A stretch of DNA of 64,000 nucleotides from contig NW_006767451.1 of assembly GCF_000264995.1 (NCBI RefSeq), forward strand, positions 428,502-492,501, written 5' to 3'. This DNA comes from Punctularia strigosozonata HHB-11173 SS5 (taxonomy: Eukaryota > Basidiomycota > Agaricomycetes > Corticiales > Punctulariaceae). The notes beneath the pieces were generated by a model that ran no database searches, was not told the origin of the DNA, and saw nothing but the letters and a program-made list of their open reading frames with translations. Position numbers and translations under genes: made by a program. Positions 53,902 to 64,000 of the stretch are shown one piece after another (the first letter of the stretch is position 1; every line of letters begins with the position of its first letter).

Positions 53902-56900
53902 ATGGGGCTTCTTCCCCACCTCTCCCCGCGCTCCCGGCCCCTGCCGCCTTTCCCCCCTGGCGAGCCCGAAGACTACAAGATCGTGAACACTTATCCGGTC
54001 AACGGCGCCGGCTCGTCCGCAAGTGGCTCTCGTCCCGCCCGGAATAGCAGGCTGGAGCCGCAGCGCGCCAAACTCCTCTCGCCGTCGCTCCGGCACGCGC
54101 CGCTCCCGAACGGGGCGGACGACGACAGCTTCTTCGAGGATCGCGTGCCCGACGTCCCGGACGGCCAGGCGTACCCGGAATCGTTGGCGCACCACAGCGA
54201 CGAACTTCGGAACGGCTTCAGCCCGCGCAGCCAGGACGTGCCGATCCCGATCCCGCCCCCCCGCGAGCGCCCCGTCCCCGCTGTCTCTTTCCCGCCGCCA
54301 CCGCAAGGCGCGGTTTCCGACGCGACATCGGACTCCGCGTCTATCATATACAACCACGATGGCGGCTACTGGGAACGTGTTAAGCCCCTATCTCCCGTCG
54401 CCTACGAGGAAAGGCGCGCGTTTGAGGGACCGCCTCCGACGGCGCCGCGCGTGTACGACAACCCTCCGACACCCCCAGGGGTATATTCACAACGACCTCC
54501 TCAACGGATCCCGCCTGTCTCCGAGTTCATGCGTGGGCCTGCGTTCCCCGGACCCGATCCACCTCAGTGGCCTGAACCCGACATCCCCTTCCAGACGGCG
54601 GCGATGCCCGTGCCCGATGTGCCAGATACGATGGTGGGCCCGTCCTCAATACCCATGGACAACGCCGCCCGAGGTGTCGGCCCACGCGACGACAATATTG
54701 GTGATCCCGTGTCTGGTCCCAATGGCTACGATCCTCCTGCTTCCGGAGATACCGCCTTCGGAGATGACGGTCAGCTGCCGTCCAGCAACCACGTCTACCA
54801 AGACGACCCACGTTACCAAAACGGACACTCGACGTCGTCGCGCTCGAGGCGGCACCGGCGAACGGGGAGCAGCTCGCGCCACTCGGCGGGCCTGACGAGT
54901 CGCGACCTCGTCCGGCTGATCATCAGCGAGGAGACGCAGGCGGCGGACGCGCGGGCGGCGCTCGACGCGGCGGGCGCGCAGTTGGAGCACGAGCGGCGGC
55001 GGGCGGACGCGGCGGAGCGCGCGGTAACGGACACGTTTGCGTCGCTCCGGCGCGCGAACGAGGCGAAGTTGGCTGCGCAGCAGGAGCTCGCAACGCTGTC
55101 GGAGGAGCTGAGGCTGCATCGGGCGCAGCTCGAGCGCGCGCAGCAGGAGATTTATCGCGCGCAGGAGGTGCTCGAGCAGGTGGAGCGCGCGCGGGAGGAC
55201 GCGGAGGAGGACGCGGCGAAGGCGCGCTCGGCGGCGCGGAGGTTGAGGGAGGAGAAGCTCGTGTGGAGCGCAAGGGAGGAAGGGAGGCGGGCAGGGTTCG
55301 AAGAGGGCATGAAGTGGGCGCGTAGGGCGGGTGCATTGGATCGGAGGAGGGAGCAGATGGAGGCGGATGCTGCGGCGATGGACGAGGACGAGGAAGACGA
55401 GGAAGACGAGGACGAGGAGTATTATGACGAAGAGGAGGAGAGGGCGTTGCAGGAGGAGGAGGCGCAGCAGAAGCAGCAAGCTCGCGCCGGTCCGTCACGC
55501 CAACCTCAGTACCAGCCCCAAGCGCCCCAAGCTCCCCAAGCTCCCCCACCGCCCCCTGCTAGCGTCGACTTCGGCGCGCCTGCGCCCAACGCGACGTCGG
55601 CGCTCATGGCAGGGGCGTCTTTCATAGCTGCCTCCCAGGCCGAGGCGCGCTCCCCCGCGCCGACTGAAGACCTTCCGCCAGGGCCGCCCCGCCGTAAGTC
55701 ACCGGCGTGGGCGAGCAAGAAGCGAGGTGGGTCCCGTATGGCCAATATCATCTCGCGAGTGAGCGGACGCCGGAATCGACGGTATCAACAGGACCAGCCC
55801 CCCGTCGATGAGCTACAGCCCCCGCCGCTCGCGCCGTCGCCCCAGGCCTCGCCCCGCATGCCGAGTGGTCATATATTACCGCCGGAGGGCTGGATCCCCC
55901 GCGCGGACGAGGACGGGATCTCGCTGCCACCGCCGTGGGCGATGGGAGGGACGACGTCGCCGCGCCCGCCGCCGCCGCGCGAGCTCGCGGTGCACCGCTC
56001 GGAGGACACGATGAATACGCACACGAACACGGATTTTGCGAGCTTGCGCCAGGACCCGCGGGAGCACGTCCGCGTGCGCGATTTTGGGTACGTCAACGCC
56101 GTTCCACGCCCGACAGAGTCGGTCACGGCGAGCACGGCGAACTTGAGGAACAGGATGAGCGTGGTGCCGGAGGTGGTGCCGACGCCTCGAGTGGGCCGCA
56201 GGGCGAGCGTGGCGCCGACGGAGGGGGGAAAGAGCGTGAGGAGGGAACAGGGGTTGGGGTCGATGAGGGCGAGGACGCCGGAGGGCGATTGGGTGGAGGT
56301 TGGGACGGAGGGAGAGATGCCTCAGACTCAGGGAACGCAGCAGTTTGCTGATCAACTGCGATACTCCAACCCGGACATCGCGCAGGATTGGAGAGACCAC
56401 GCGGTTCAGGAAGTATGGACTCAGGCACTTTTGTGTGCTGTTGGCGTGAGCTGATGCTTTCTTGGACGCTATAGAGGACGCAGAGCCCGCCGCGACGAGG
56501 CCCCCCGTCGATGCGGACAAGGCCGTCCAAGCTGACCACGCCTGCCCCTCTGGCTCCGCAGTCCGAACAGGGATCAAGGTCTGGCGGGCACACCCGCCAG
56601 AGCACCGCGCTCTCCGGGACGTCGGGGACCGAGATTGGGATCAGCGTCGTGCCCCCGGTACGTCGTTCTTCAATATCGGTGCCAACCTCGAAGCTGACCA
56701 GCTAGATCACGCGATAGACGCGGTCCGCGACCGTGACAGGCACACCTGCGACGCGTCGTTCGGGCACCGGCATGCTCAGTCCGCTGGGCCACATGGAGTC
56801 CATACATCAGCGAATGGCGTCGCCCCGCGCGCTTTCAAGCCTCGGCCGACGGCCCAGCCGCGAAACTCTTGGGCATCGCCGTTCCGCGTCGCTCAGCGCT

Positions 56901-57401
56901 GCTCAGCCCTTCGCCGGTGGCGGCGGGTCCTATCGGCAGGCACCATCCCGTGTAGGCTCGGGCACGCCGGGCTCCGTCATGTCTGGCGGGGGCGGAGGCG
57001 GGGGCGGAGGCGGGGGCGGCGTGCAACGCGTCGGGAGCGCATCGAGCCAGGTGCCGCTCTCAGCGTCCAACTTGTCCGACCACAATGTGTCGACCTCAAA
57101 TCTAACCGCTGGTGGAGGTGGGGGACACTCGCGCACGGGCGCACAGCCGGATCTGCGCCGCATGCCGTCGTCCACGTCGATCGCGTCCGTGGCGTCGCGT
57201 GGGTCGTACAAGCACTACGACCCGCGCGAGTACGCCGATCCGGCCGTGCTCGCGAGCCAGAGCGTAGAACGCCTCAGTGGGGACTCGGGGCCGAGTCCAG
57301 CAACGCAGGCGAACACGCTCGCCAATGCTGCCAGTACTGGGCGAACACCGAGGTTCGGGACGAGGCCTTTGTCGTACGTGTCCGGGAGATCGGGGAGGTG
57401 A
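53902..57401 (+). CDS. Unknown low-complexity protein with central coiled coil, 1,125 aa
   Basis: Three exons, 53902-56412, 56475-56657 and 56718-57401, join in phase 0 through 62 and 60 bp introns. Residues 1-310 are Pro-rich and disordered. Residues about 330-480 form a long Ala/Glu/Arg coiled coil (SRDLVRLIISEETQAADARA, then many heptads, ending GMKWARRAGALDRRREQ). An acidic run follows (DEDEEDEEDEDEEYYDEE) and then Gln/Pro-rich DNA. The C-terminal part is Ser/Arg/Gly-rich with a poly-Gly run near 56985-57018 and ends YVSGRSGR. I recognise no domain. The layout suits a scaffold, cytoskeletal or polarity protein, but this is inference. Very high GC makes opposite-strand frames look open; those are shadows. 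The start could be earlier if a short 5' exon exists. Confidence 0.7.
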
Positions 57402-58138
57402 TTGTTGCACGGTCCAGGGCGGCTTCATCTGTTGGTCATCTGTGATTGTTATTTTGGAGGGTGAATCTTTTGCTTGCATTTATTGTGGTGCTTGCTGTGA
57501 AATACTGTCTCGCCATGCTTTGCGGAGTTTGGGGAGGAAACCATACATTGACGGTGAACAGAAGCGCGTCGGTGGCTGAAGGTCGCGCGTCGGCTAAATT
57601 TAGACAGGCTGGTAACGAAGGCTAACATCGTTCTTCCTCTCGCCCTCCCGACATGATCTCAAAGTCGGGGTGTCTGGGTGCTGCAAGCCAGAATTTGCAC
57701 AATGAGGTTTCGTATTATTCGCCTTCCGTTGCGAAGTATTCGCCACGGTCGTCGACGAGCAACCAGATTCCTGTGTTATTGACGGTTGCCGCTGATCTTG
57801 CGTTACCAAAGCATGCAACCCCTCCACCAGCGGGTGTAGCACAAGGTCTTCCATCACTCGATCGGCGTCGGTATTGGCGAAAACCGCGTCAGGACATAAC
57901 CATAGTACGCAATACCTCTGAGTTCATCTTGATCGGGTCCACGCTGGTGGTCTCCGGAGATCGCAACAGTGCGTTCCTTCCATGCGGTCCTTCTTTTATT
58001 AGATGTGCTGAATTTAGCTACTGCCAACTCCACCGATATTTTGCGGATATAAAAGCAGCTCGTAGACGCCATGGATTGACATCGAGTTCGTCTCGGTAAA
58101 GGGTTGCAGCTACGAGACAGCCTCAGGACTCACTAGCC
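57402..58138. other. Intergenic region before the aspartic protease gene
   Basis: It carries the 3' flank of the low-complexity protein gene and the protease promoter. No gene was found. Confidence 0.4.
58048..58054 (+). promoter_or_regulatory. TATA box of the aspartic protease gene
   Basis: TATAAAA lies 85 bp upstream of the ATG at 58139, a usual distance for a strongly expressed secreted enzyme gene. Confidence 0.6.
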
Positions 58139-59665
58139 ATGTTCCGCTCTTCTGCTCTGCTGTCTCTGCTGCTCCTCGCCATCGGGGGTTATACGACCCC
58201 GGTTGTGCGTGAGCCCTCCCCCGTCAAGCTGCCGTTCGCCGTCAGGTCAGTCGGGCCTTCTCCACGCGCATGGCAAACAGTATTGAATACATGATATGCA
58301 GGTTCAACAACGGCACCAACGGCGTGCTGAACGTCGTTGAGGCTGACCGCGCTCGTATCAACCTCATCAAGGAGAAGGGTGCCGCGCTCGCTGAGAAGCA
58401 CGGAAACACGCACAAGCGCACGTCATACTCCATCAGCGTCACCAACACGGCCGTCACCTACGTCGCTAGCGTCGGCGTCGGCAGCCCTGCCACGTCTTAC
58501 AGCCTGCTCATCGACACCGGGTCCAGGTAAACATGGATGAGCTCCGACGAGATCCTTTCTCATATGGTCTACAGCAACACTTGGCTCGGTGCTGACAAGA
58601 AATACGTCAAGACCAGCACTTCCAAGTCCACCGGCAAGTCCGTCTCCGTGAGCTACGGCTCTGGCTCCTTCTCCGGAACCGAATGTCAGTTCAGTCTTGG
58701 ACCCAGTGGAAGCGCATCATCTCATCCTTTGCTTCTTACTCTTCAGACACCGACACCGTGACCCTCTCGTCTGACCTGGTCATCACCAAGCAGTCCATCG
58801 GCGTTGCTTCCACGGCGTCTGGCTTCTCCGGTGTCGATGGTATCCTCGGTATCGGCCCTACCGACCTCACCGAGGGCACTCTTGGCAGCTCCTCGTCCAC
58901 CAAAATTCCGACCGTCACCGACAACCTGTACTCCCAGGGCACGATATCGGTACGAGCCGTTTCCCGGTCTGTTAATGACTGCCTGCTAAACCGCTCTCAC
59001 GCAGACCGCCGCTGTCGGCATCTACTACGCCCCCACCACCGTTGAGTCGACCACCAACGGCGAGCTCACCTTCGGCGGCGCCGACAGCAGCAAGTACACC
59101 GGCTCGCTTCACTACGTTTCCCTGACGAGCACCTCGCCGGCCTCGGAGTACTGGGGTATTGATCAATCGATCAAGTACGGCTCGACCTCGATCCTCAGCT
59201 CCACCGCTGGTATCGTCGACACCGGCACCACCCTCGTCTACGTGAGTCGCTCGTCTGCTCACTGCAAAACGTATCTTGTCTGACCTATATCCTCCCTAGC
59301 TCGCCACGGACGCGTTCGACAAGTACAAGTCCGCGACGGGCGCCAAGCTGGACAGCACGACCGGCCTGCTGCGCATCACGACCGCGCAGTACAACGACCT
59401 CTCCGACCTCGTCTTCACCATCGGCGGCAAGAAATACACGCTCACGCCCAACGCGCAGATCTGGCCGCGCTCGCTCAACTCGTACATCGGCGGCTCGTCC
59501 TCGCACATCTACCTCGTGGTGAACGACATCGGCTCCAGCTCGGGCTCTGGCCTCGACTTCATCGACGGCTACACCTTCCTCGAGCGCTTCTACACCGTGT
59601 TCGACACCACCAACAGCCGCTTCGGTATCGCGACCACCGCGAAGACGACCGCCACCTCCAACTAG
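58139..59665 (+). CDS. Secreted aspartic protease, polyporopepsin type (peptidase A1)
   Basis: Signal peptide MFRSSALLSLLLLAIGG, then a propeptide (VKLPFAVRFNNGTNG) and a mature part starting near residue 90 (TSYSISVTNTAVTYVASVGV). First catalytic motif SLLIDTGS at an exon end, flap region VSYGSGSFSGTE, a DGILGIGPTDLTEGTL segment, NGELTFGGADSSKYTG, second catalytic motif GIVDTGTTLVYL, and the C-terminus FLERFYTVFDTTNSRFGIA. Both Asp residues are present. About six short introns split it. The family breaks down proteins outside the cell at acid pH; polyporopepsin is the milk-clotting enzyme of Irpex. The start follows a TATA box by 85 bp. It looks intact. Confidence 0.9.
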
Positions 59666-60051
59666 GCGCGCGTTTCAAGCTCTGCCCCCCTGGCTGCACA
59701 CCAGGGTGTTGGACATGGCTCTCAGCCAATTGCAAGGATGGATGGTATGATTACGGATGGAATGTATCGCATCAATGTTGTAACGAGCTCGACCGCAATG
59801 GAACTTCGGATGTACTGTGTCTGTTGGCTCGCTAGAGCCGCACGAGGATCCTTATTCGATTGAGACTGAAGAATCGAACGTCGATCTACTCTATGGTACT
59901 TTGTGGGCAGACCGTAGACGATATCGCGATCGCTTCGAATTCGAACCACTTTCTGTAGTGCGGAACTTGAATAGCGTCTGCATATGAACTCCCGCGGAAA
60001 CCGCCCCTGAAGCCATTTTCGCTCGCTCGTCGGCTTCAGCCTTCACAAATC
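59666..60051. other. Intergenic region between the protease and EFM7
   Basis: 386 bp containing the protease 3' flank and the next promoter. No exon or repeat is evident. Confidence 0.4.
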
Positions 60052-61266
60052 ATGAGCGACGACGAAGATAACCAAGGGCTCTCTCTAGACTCTGTCTTCA
60101 CCGTCAGTCCAGCTCATCTCAACCTTGATCGGGCCTATGGATGTCCATCGCGATGCGTTCGATAGGAAGAACCACGACCACCTTCGCCTGAACCCACTTT
60201 TGCGGTCTACCGGCGACGGGTCAACGACTCGGATCCGGACTCTTCGTCATCTCTTGCGGAATCGACTTCTTGGGCGGAGATAGAGATTAAATTGGTCGGA
60301 TCGCATCCGCTTTGGGGGCATTACCTGTACGTATCCGAGTAGAGACCTGGTCCCCGTTTGACGTGAACGTGCGCTCATCCCGTCGTGCTTTCAACAGCTG
60401 GAACGCGTCGCGCTCGTTCGCGTCGTATCTGGACCAACACACGGAGCTTTTTCGTGACAAGAATGTGCTTGAGCTGGGTGCAGGAGGTGGGCTTCCAGGG
60501 ATAGTCACCGCGCTCGACGGAGCACGTTATGTCAGTTCCAAGTTTGACCGATCGGAGTCGAGACTGAGGTGGCTGAACGTGGCGCAGGTCGTCCTCACCG
60601 ACTATCCCGATGCTTCCCTCATCGACAACCTAAAAGTGAACGTGGACAGGAACGTCCCTGCTGCAGCTCAAAGCGCGGTCCATGTTACGGTGACACAACG
60701 TCTGCCTCGTGCCTTTCTTTTACACCATTTCTGATGATGTCCATCGCATGTCCAGGGCTATATATGGGGTCATGATGTCGATCCCTTACTGCAGCAGCTA
60801 CAAGAAGGCGAAAAGTTCCATCTGATCATCCTCTCCGACCTCGTCTTCAATCACTCCCAGGTAAACCGAACGCGCCGTCCCAATTTCGTACACCGAGCTA
60901 ATGGCATGATGCGATCAGCACGACGCCCTTCTGAAGACGTGCGATCTGGCGCTCGCCGAGCGCCCAACATCCCCAACGAGTTCTGCTTCCTCCTCCGCCG
61001 AAGAAGCTGGCCCCTGCGTGCTCGTGTTTTACACGCATCATCGACCCCACCTGGCGGATCGCGACATGCAGTTCTTCGAAAAGGCGCGCGAACGACGTTG
61101 GCGATGTGAAGAGATATTGACAGAACGCTTTCCGGTCGGTCACATCGCACCCTTCTTCGCTATCGCACGAGGCTCATCCGATTGCTAGCCCATGTTCCCC
61201 GACGATCCAGGGGAGGAAGAGGTCCGGAGCACTGTCCACGGGTGGCGCTTGACGAGGATGCAGTAG
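60052..61266 (+). CDS. EFM7: EEF1A N-terminal methyltransferase (NNT1/EFM7 type)
   Basis: Starts MSDDEDNQGLSLDSVF at 60052 and ends at a TAG at 61264-61266 (HGWRLTRMQ). Exons give the family signature EIEIKLVGSHPLWGHYL, then WNASRSFASYLDQH, SAM-binding motif NVLELGAGGGLPGIV, acidic motif VLTDYPDASLIDNL, the characteristic GYIWGHDVDPLL and LIILSDLVFNHSQH, and a C-terminal VLVFYTHHRPHLADRDM. In yeast the homologue trimethylates the N-terminal Gly of elongation factor 1A and the following Lys. A stretch read as PVRIRVETWSPFDVNVRSS lies in an intron between exon 2 and WNASR, since removing it restores the family order. About six introns; it appears intact. Confidence 0.85.
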
Positions 61267-61713
61267 TTAGTGCTTTGTGTTCCTACGTATCCCATCGTCC
61301 CTGTAGCTGAAATGTAGAGCAGGGTCCGAGGCTCCGGTCACCTTTTGTGGCGCCGCCTCGCCTGGAAAATGACGTGAGCCGTGCTTCCGAGTTCCCGAGC
61401 GCCTTCCTTCGAGTTCCTTCGTCGCTGGGGCAGCGTTAGCCGCGAAGAAGCCGGGGTTGACAAATTGTTGCGGGCCAATCAGGAGTCGGCAACCCTTCGC
61501 TTAGGGGCTTCCTTCCACCCGAGCGCGTACTGCTCGGCGCTGGCGACGGGGATATATAACGCGTTTCCTGGTGCCCAACGGCCTTTTTTTCTCCTTTCCT
61601 CAACGCACCTGCGTCTGCTCTACTCTGTTCAAGTGTCCACCGGACCTTCCCTCCAATCGCCATCTCCCGCCCCCCACGTTCATTTCACCCCCACGTTCTT
61701 TGAAAATCCAATC
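61267..61713 (+). promoter_or_regulatory. Promoter of the secreted protein gene with CCAAT and TATA boxes
   Basis: CCAATC lies at 61475-61480 and TATATAA at 61553-61559, 155 bp before the ATG. A pyrimidine-rich stretch (61584-61710) follows, typical of highly expressed fungal genes. No coding exon is called. Confidence 0.6.
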
Positions 61714-62858
61714 ATGAAGGGCTTGTTCTCCATCGTGTCTGCTGCGCTGTTCGCTACGGCCGTCATCGCCGTCGCGCCGCCCGCAGAGCTCGGTCCGCTC
61801 GACGGCCTCGTCGACGGCGCGCTCGGCGAAATCACGAACATCCTCGACGTTCGGGATGATCTGCACTTCAACCCGGTCGATATCGAGCTGAAGACCCTGG
61901 CCACCGGCGAGATATCGCCGCGTTACATGACCAACGCCAAGCGTATGGCTCGCGGCCTCAACCCGAAAGCGCCCGTGAACCTGCGCGACCTTCGTCAGTC
62001 CCTGCCTTCCGCAATGTCGCGGTACTCCTCTCTAACCACACGGCCCTACTTCAGCGACTTCCACCGTGTCCGCCACCCTGCCCAAGCGCTCTACCGCGCC
62101 AAACCTCAACTCGTGAGTTGAGAACAGCGTTGACACGCAGGATAGCGCACTAACAAGCGATCGCGCAGCCGTTCTTACACTGGCACCGTGTCGGTCGTTT
62201 CCAACGACAACTCGTCGGTCATCGGCTACGTCTCTGCGTCGCCGAACAAATACGGCCAGTACGGCCTCTGCACCGACGTCGACGCCGCTCTGAAGGTGTC
62301 CTTCACCGTCTCGGACGATTCGTCGCCGTTCGATATCACCGCGTCGAACGGGATCAGCGACTTCCCCTTCTTTGGCGCCATCGTCGGCCACGCTAGCAAG
62401 GCCGTCGACCTCGTCTCCGGCGCGCTCAACTACGTCGCGCTCGGTGGCGTTGAGCAGTGTACGTGCCGCTACATGATTCTCGCTCGAAGACGGTGTTCAC
62501 AAAACGGCATTCCGCAGGCGGCCTCGGCGCGATCCCCTCGATCATCTCCAACGCGTTCTCGTTTATCACCGGCATCTCCGTCGCCGTCGAGAGCGCGATC
62601 TGGTCCATCAGCGACGACCTCGAGCTCAGCCTCGGCTGGGTAAACAGCGACGGCTCCAAGCCCGAGTCGACCGACCTCGTCTACGTCTCCACCGAGGATG
62701 CGCTCGTCCTCACCGGCGACCTGCCCGTGTTCCGCAACTCCTTCGGCTTCTCCGCGGACGTGTCCGTCTCTTGCGTACGTTGGCTTCGTTGGCGTCCGCT
62801 TGCCTATTGTAGCTGACATGGATATCTCTTCCAGTCTCTCAAGCTCGTCGTCTCCTGA
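61714..62858 (+). CDS. Small secreted protein of unknown function
   Basis: Begins MKGLFSIVSAALFATAVIAV, a clear signal peptide. Exon 1 ends near 61993 (PVNLRDL); a GT-AG intron leads to TSTVSATLPKRSTAPNLNS, a second to RSYTGTVSVVSNDNSSVIGY, a third (after GGVEQ) to GGLGAIPSIISNAFSFITG, and a last to a short exon SLKLVVS ending TGA at 62856-62858. The body is rich in beta-strand patterns (YGLCTDVDAALKVSFTV, STDLVYVSTEDALVL) and has few Cys. I do not recognise the family; it resembles lineage-specific secreted proteins of wood-decay fungi. CCAAT and TATA boxes suggest strong expression. It is convergent with urea amidolyase, with about 156 bp between stops. Confidence 0.7.
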
Positions 62859-63014
62859 GGAGAGAGTCAGAAAAACCCCTTCGGATTGTGTGTGCTCCAC
62901 TCGTCGGACGTTCATATCGTACACTACCCATAGATCCCCTAATGTACGAGTGCGAGCCAATAGACTGTCTGACCATGCCGCAACGACGGAGAATCCCACA
63001 ATCATCGAGCACGA

Positions 63015-64000
63015 TCATTCGAAAACGACCAGAACATCGCCGGCGTTGACTGACGTGCCCTCCCGGATGCCCCTGCCAAACGCCTTCACCCTCCTGCCTA
63101 CGTTCTCTTCGCCTGCTTCGACATTGATCTCCGTCTTCATGGCCTCCAAGATGACCAACACGTCCTCTGCGGACTGCACCACATCGCCGACCTCGCAGCG
63201 TATTTTCCAAATCGACGCCGACATGGAAGAGGTCACCGAAGCGCCCCCTTCTGCGTCGCCTACGTTCAAGATAAGCAAGACGATCATTATACACGCTCGT
63301 TGACGCAGGTTGCAATGTCCACTTACCCGCTGTAGTGTCCACGGCATTGGGTCCATTGTCCTGCGCAATCTTAGCCTTCTCGGCCTCCCACTGCGCCAGT
63401 AGCTCGGCCTCTCTGTAGCAACAAGCACTCAGCATCGATGCGAATGCGAGGCGGGAGCAGCATAATTACATTGCCTCCTGTTTCGCCACAGCGGCACTCT
63501 GCTTGTGCTTGTATACAGCGACCTCGTCTGCGATGGAGTCCACAAATGCCGTATACCGCGCCATGGAGAACGTCGCCTCTTCAATCTGGATATCATAAGC
63601 ACACGGGTAGGCGCTCGATCCGGGCGGAGGGTCTACCTTTATCTTGTATCGGCCGGCGTCGAAGTCCCTCAGGATCTACGGATGAATATGTGTTGAACGA
63701 CTAATCCCATCCCCCCCCCCCGGGATACTCACGTCCAGGTATTCTGTCTCTGAGACTGGTTCGAATCGTACCTTCACCTTGTCGGTCAACAAGGCCGCAT
63801 ACTTCTTTGGGAAGGAAAACTCACTTGGTCGAACGCGTTCAGTAGCCAAGGCCTGTCGGGTTGGAAATCTGGTCCTTTGCCCCATGTCTGCCAAGCCGGT
63901 AGAGTCCGACCGTACAGCTGATAACCTTGGCAGTAAACGCGTCGGCAAGCACATCAAATATGGTAGCTTCCGCAGACACTTACCGCCCGGAGACTCGACG
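63015..64000 (-). CDS. DUR1,2: Urea amidolyase (urea carboxylase/allophanate hydrolase), C-terminal part
   Basis: The gene enters from the right edge on the minus strand and ends with a TGA at 63015-63017. Exons give YQLYGRTLPAWQTWGKGPDF, RPWLLNAFDQ, KVRFEPVSETEYLD, AGRYKIKVDPPP, ARYTAFVDSIADEVAVYKHK, AELLAQWEAEKAKIAQ, and the biotinyl domain with VILEAMKTEINVEAG, whose Lys carries biotin, ending VNAGDVLVVF. This is the last part of the urea carboxylase half, including the carboxyltransferase link region and biotin carrier. The enzyme turns urea into ammonia and CO2 through allophanate, allowing urea use without nickel urease. Four or five short introns lie in this part. The 5' two thirds lie outside the window. 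Confidence 0.85.

Noticed and set aside
54646-55549. Long minus-strand open frames rich in Leu/Arg/Pro
   Set aside because: Shadows of the very GC-rich coiled-coil gene on the plus strand.
56462-57445. 327-codon plus-strand frame overlapping the end of the low-complexity gene
   Set aside because: Wrong frame; the gene's own exons 2 and 3 splice cleanly through the same DNA.

Overview
This window is nuclear DNA from a filamentous basidiomycete, most likely an Agaricomycete of polypore type. The basis is dense genes split by 45-70 bp introns, the large F-box families typical of this class, a polyporopepsin-type aspartic protease, a GH79 enzyme, and Gypsy and Copia retroelements. Exon maps were made by hand from splice signals, reading frame and recalled family sequence; no search was run.

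Left arm (1-17 kb): the tail of an unrecognised gene; two F-box genes and two decayed F-box copies of one family; a PfkB sugar kinase; a tiny complex I subunit gene (9.5 kDa); a 5-oxoprolinase gene holding only the HyuA half; an intron-bearing tRNA-Val(CAC); a p47/Shp1 cofactor of Cdc48; and the SMC5/6 subunit NSE3.

Centre (17-34 kb): a gene of about 8.5 kb encoding a sacsin-like protein of about 2,700 residues with two Hsp90-type ATPase modules and a C-terminal BTB domain; histone H4 with four introns; a decayed F-box/LRR-like gene; a fungal SLATT two-membrane-helix protein (454 aa over six exons); and a SAM methyltransferase. The sacsin-BTB gene and the SLATT gene are the best candidates for an undescribed stress, immune or cell-death function.

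33.5-43.7 kb is one Ty3/Gypsy chromovirus-like element on the minus strand with matching 289 bp LTRs and a 5 bp target duplication. It sits in the short divergent promoter between the methyltransferase and a tRNA pseudouridine synthase. It contains a 455 bp assembly gap flanked by a repeated stretch of about 715 bp.

Right arm (43.7-64 kb): the pseudouridine synthase (PUS9/RIB2 type), a Copia remnant, a repeat pair in which one copy looks like a spliced version of the other, an intact F-box/LRR-like gene, a secreted GH79 glycosidase, a homoserine-acetyltransferase-like hydrolase with a damaged motif, a 1,125-residue low-complexity coiled-coil protein, a secreted aspartic protease, an EFM7-type methyltransferase, a small secreted protein, and the 3' end of urea amidolyase (DUR1,2).

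No operons, CRISPR arrays or rRNA genes are seen. Several frame problems (hydrolase, sacsin-like gene, F-box copies) may be true decay or indel errors in the assembly; reads would settle this.
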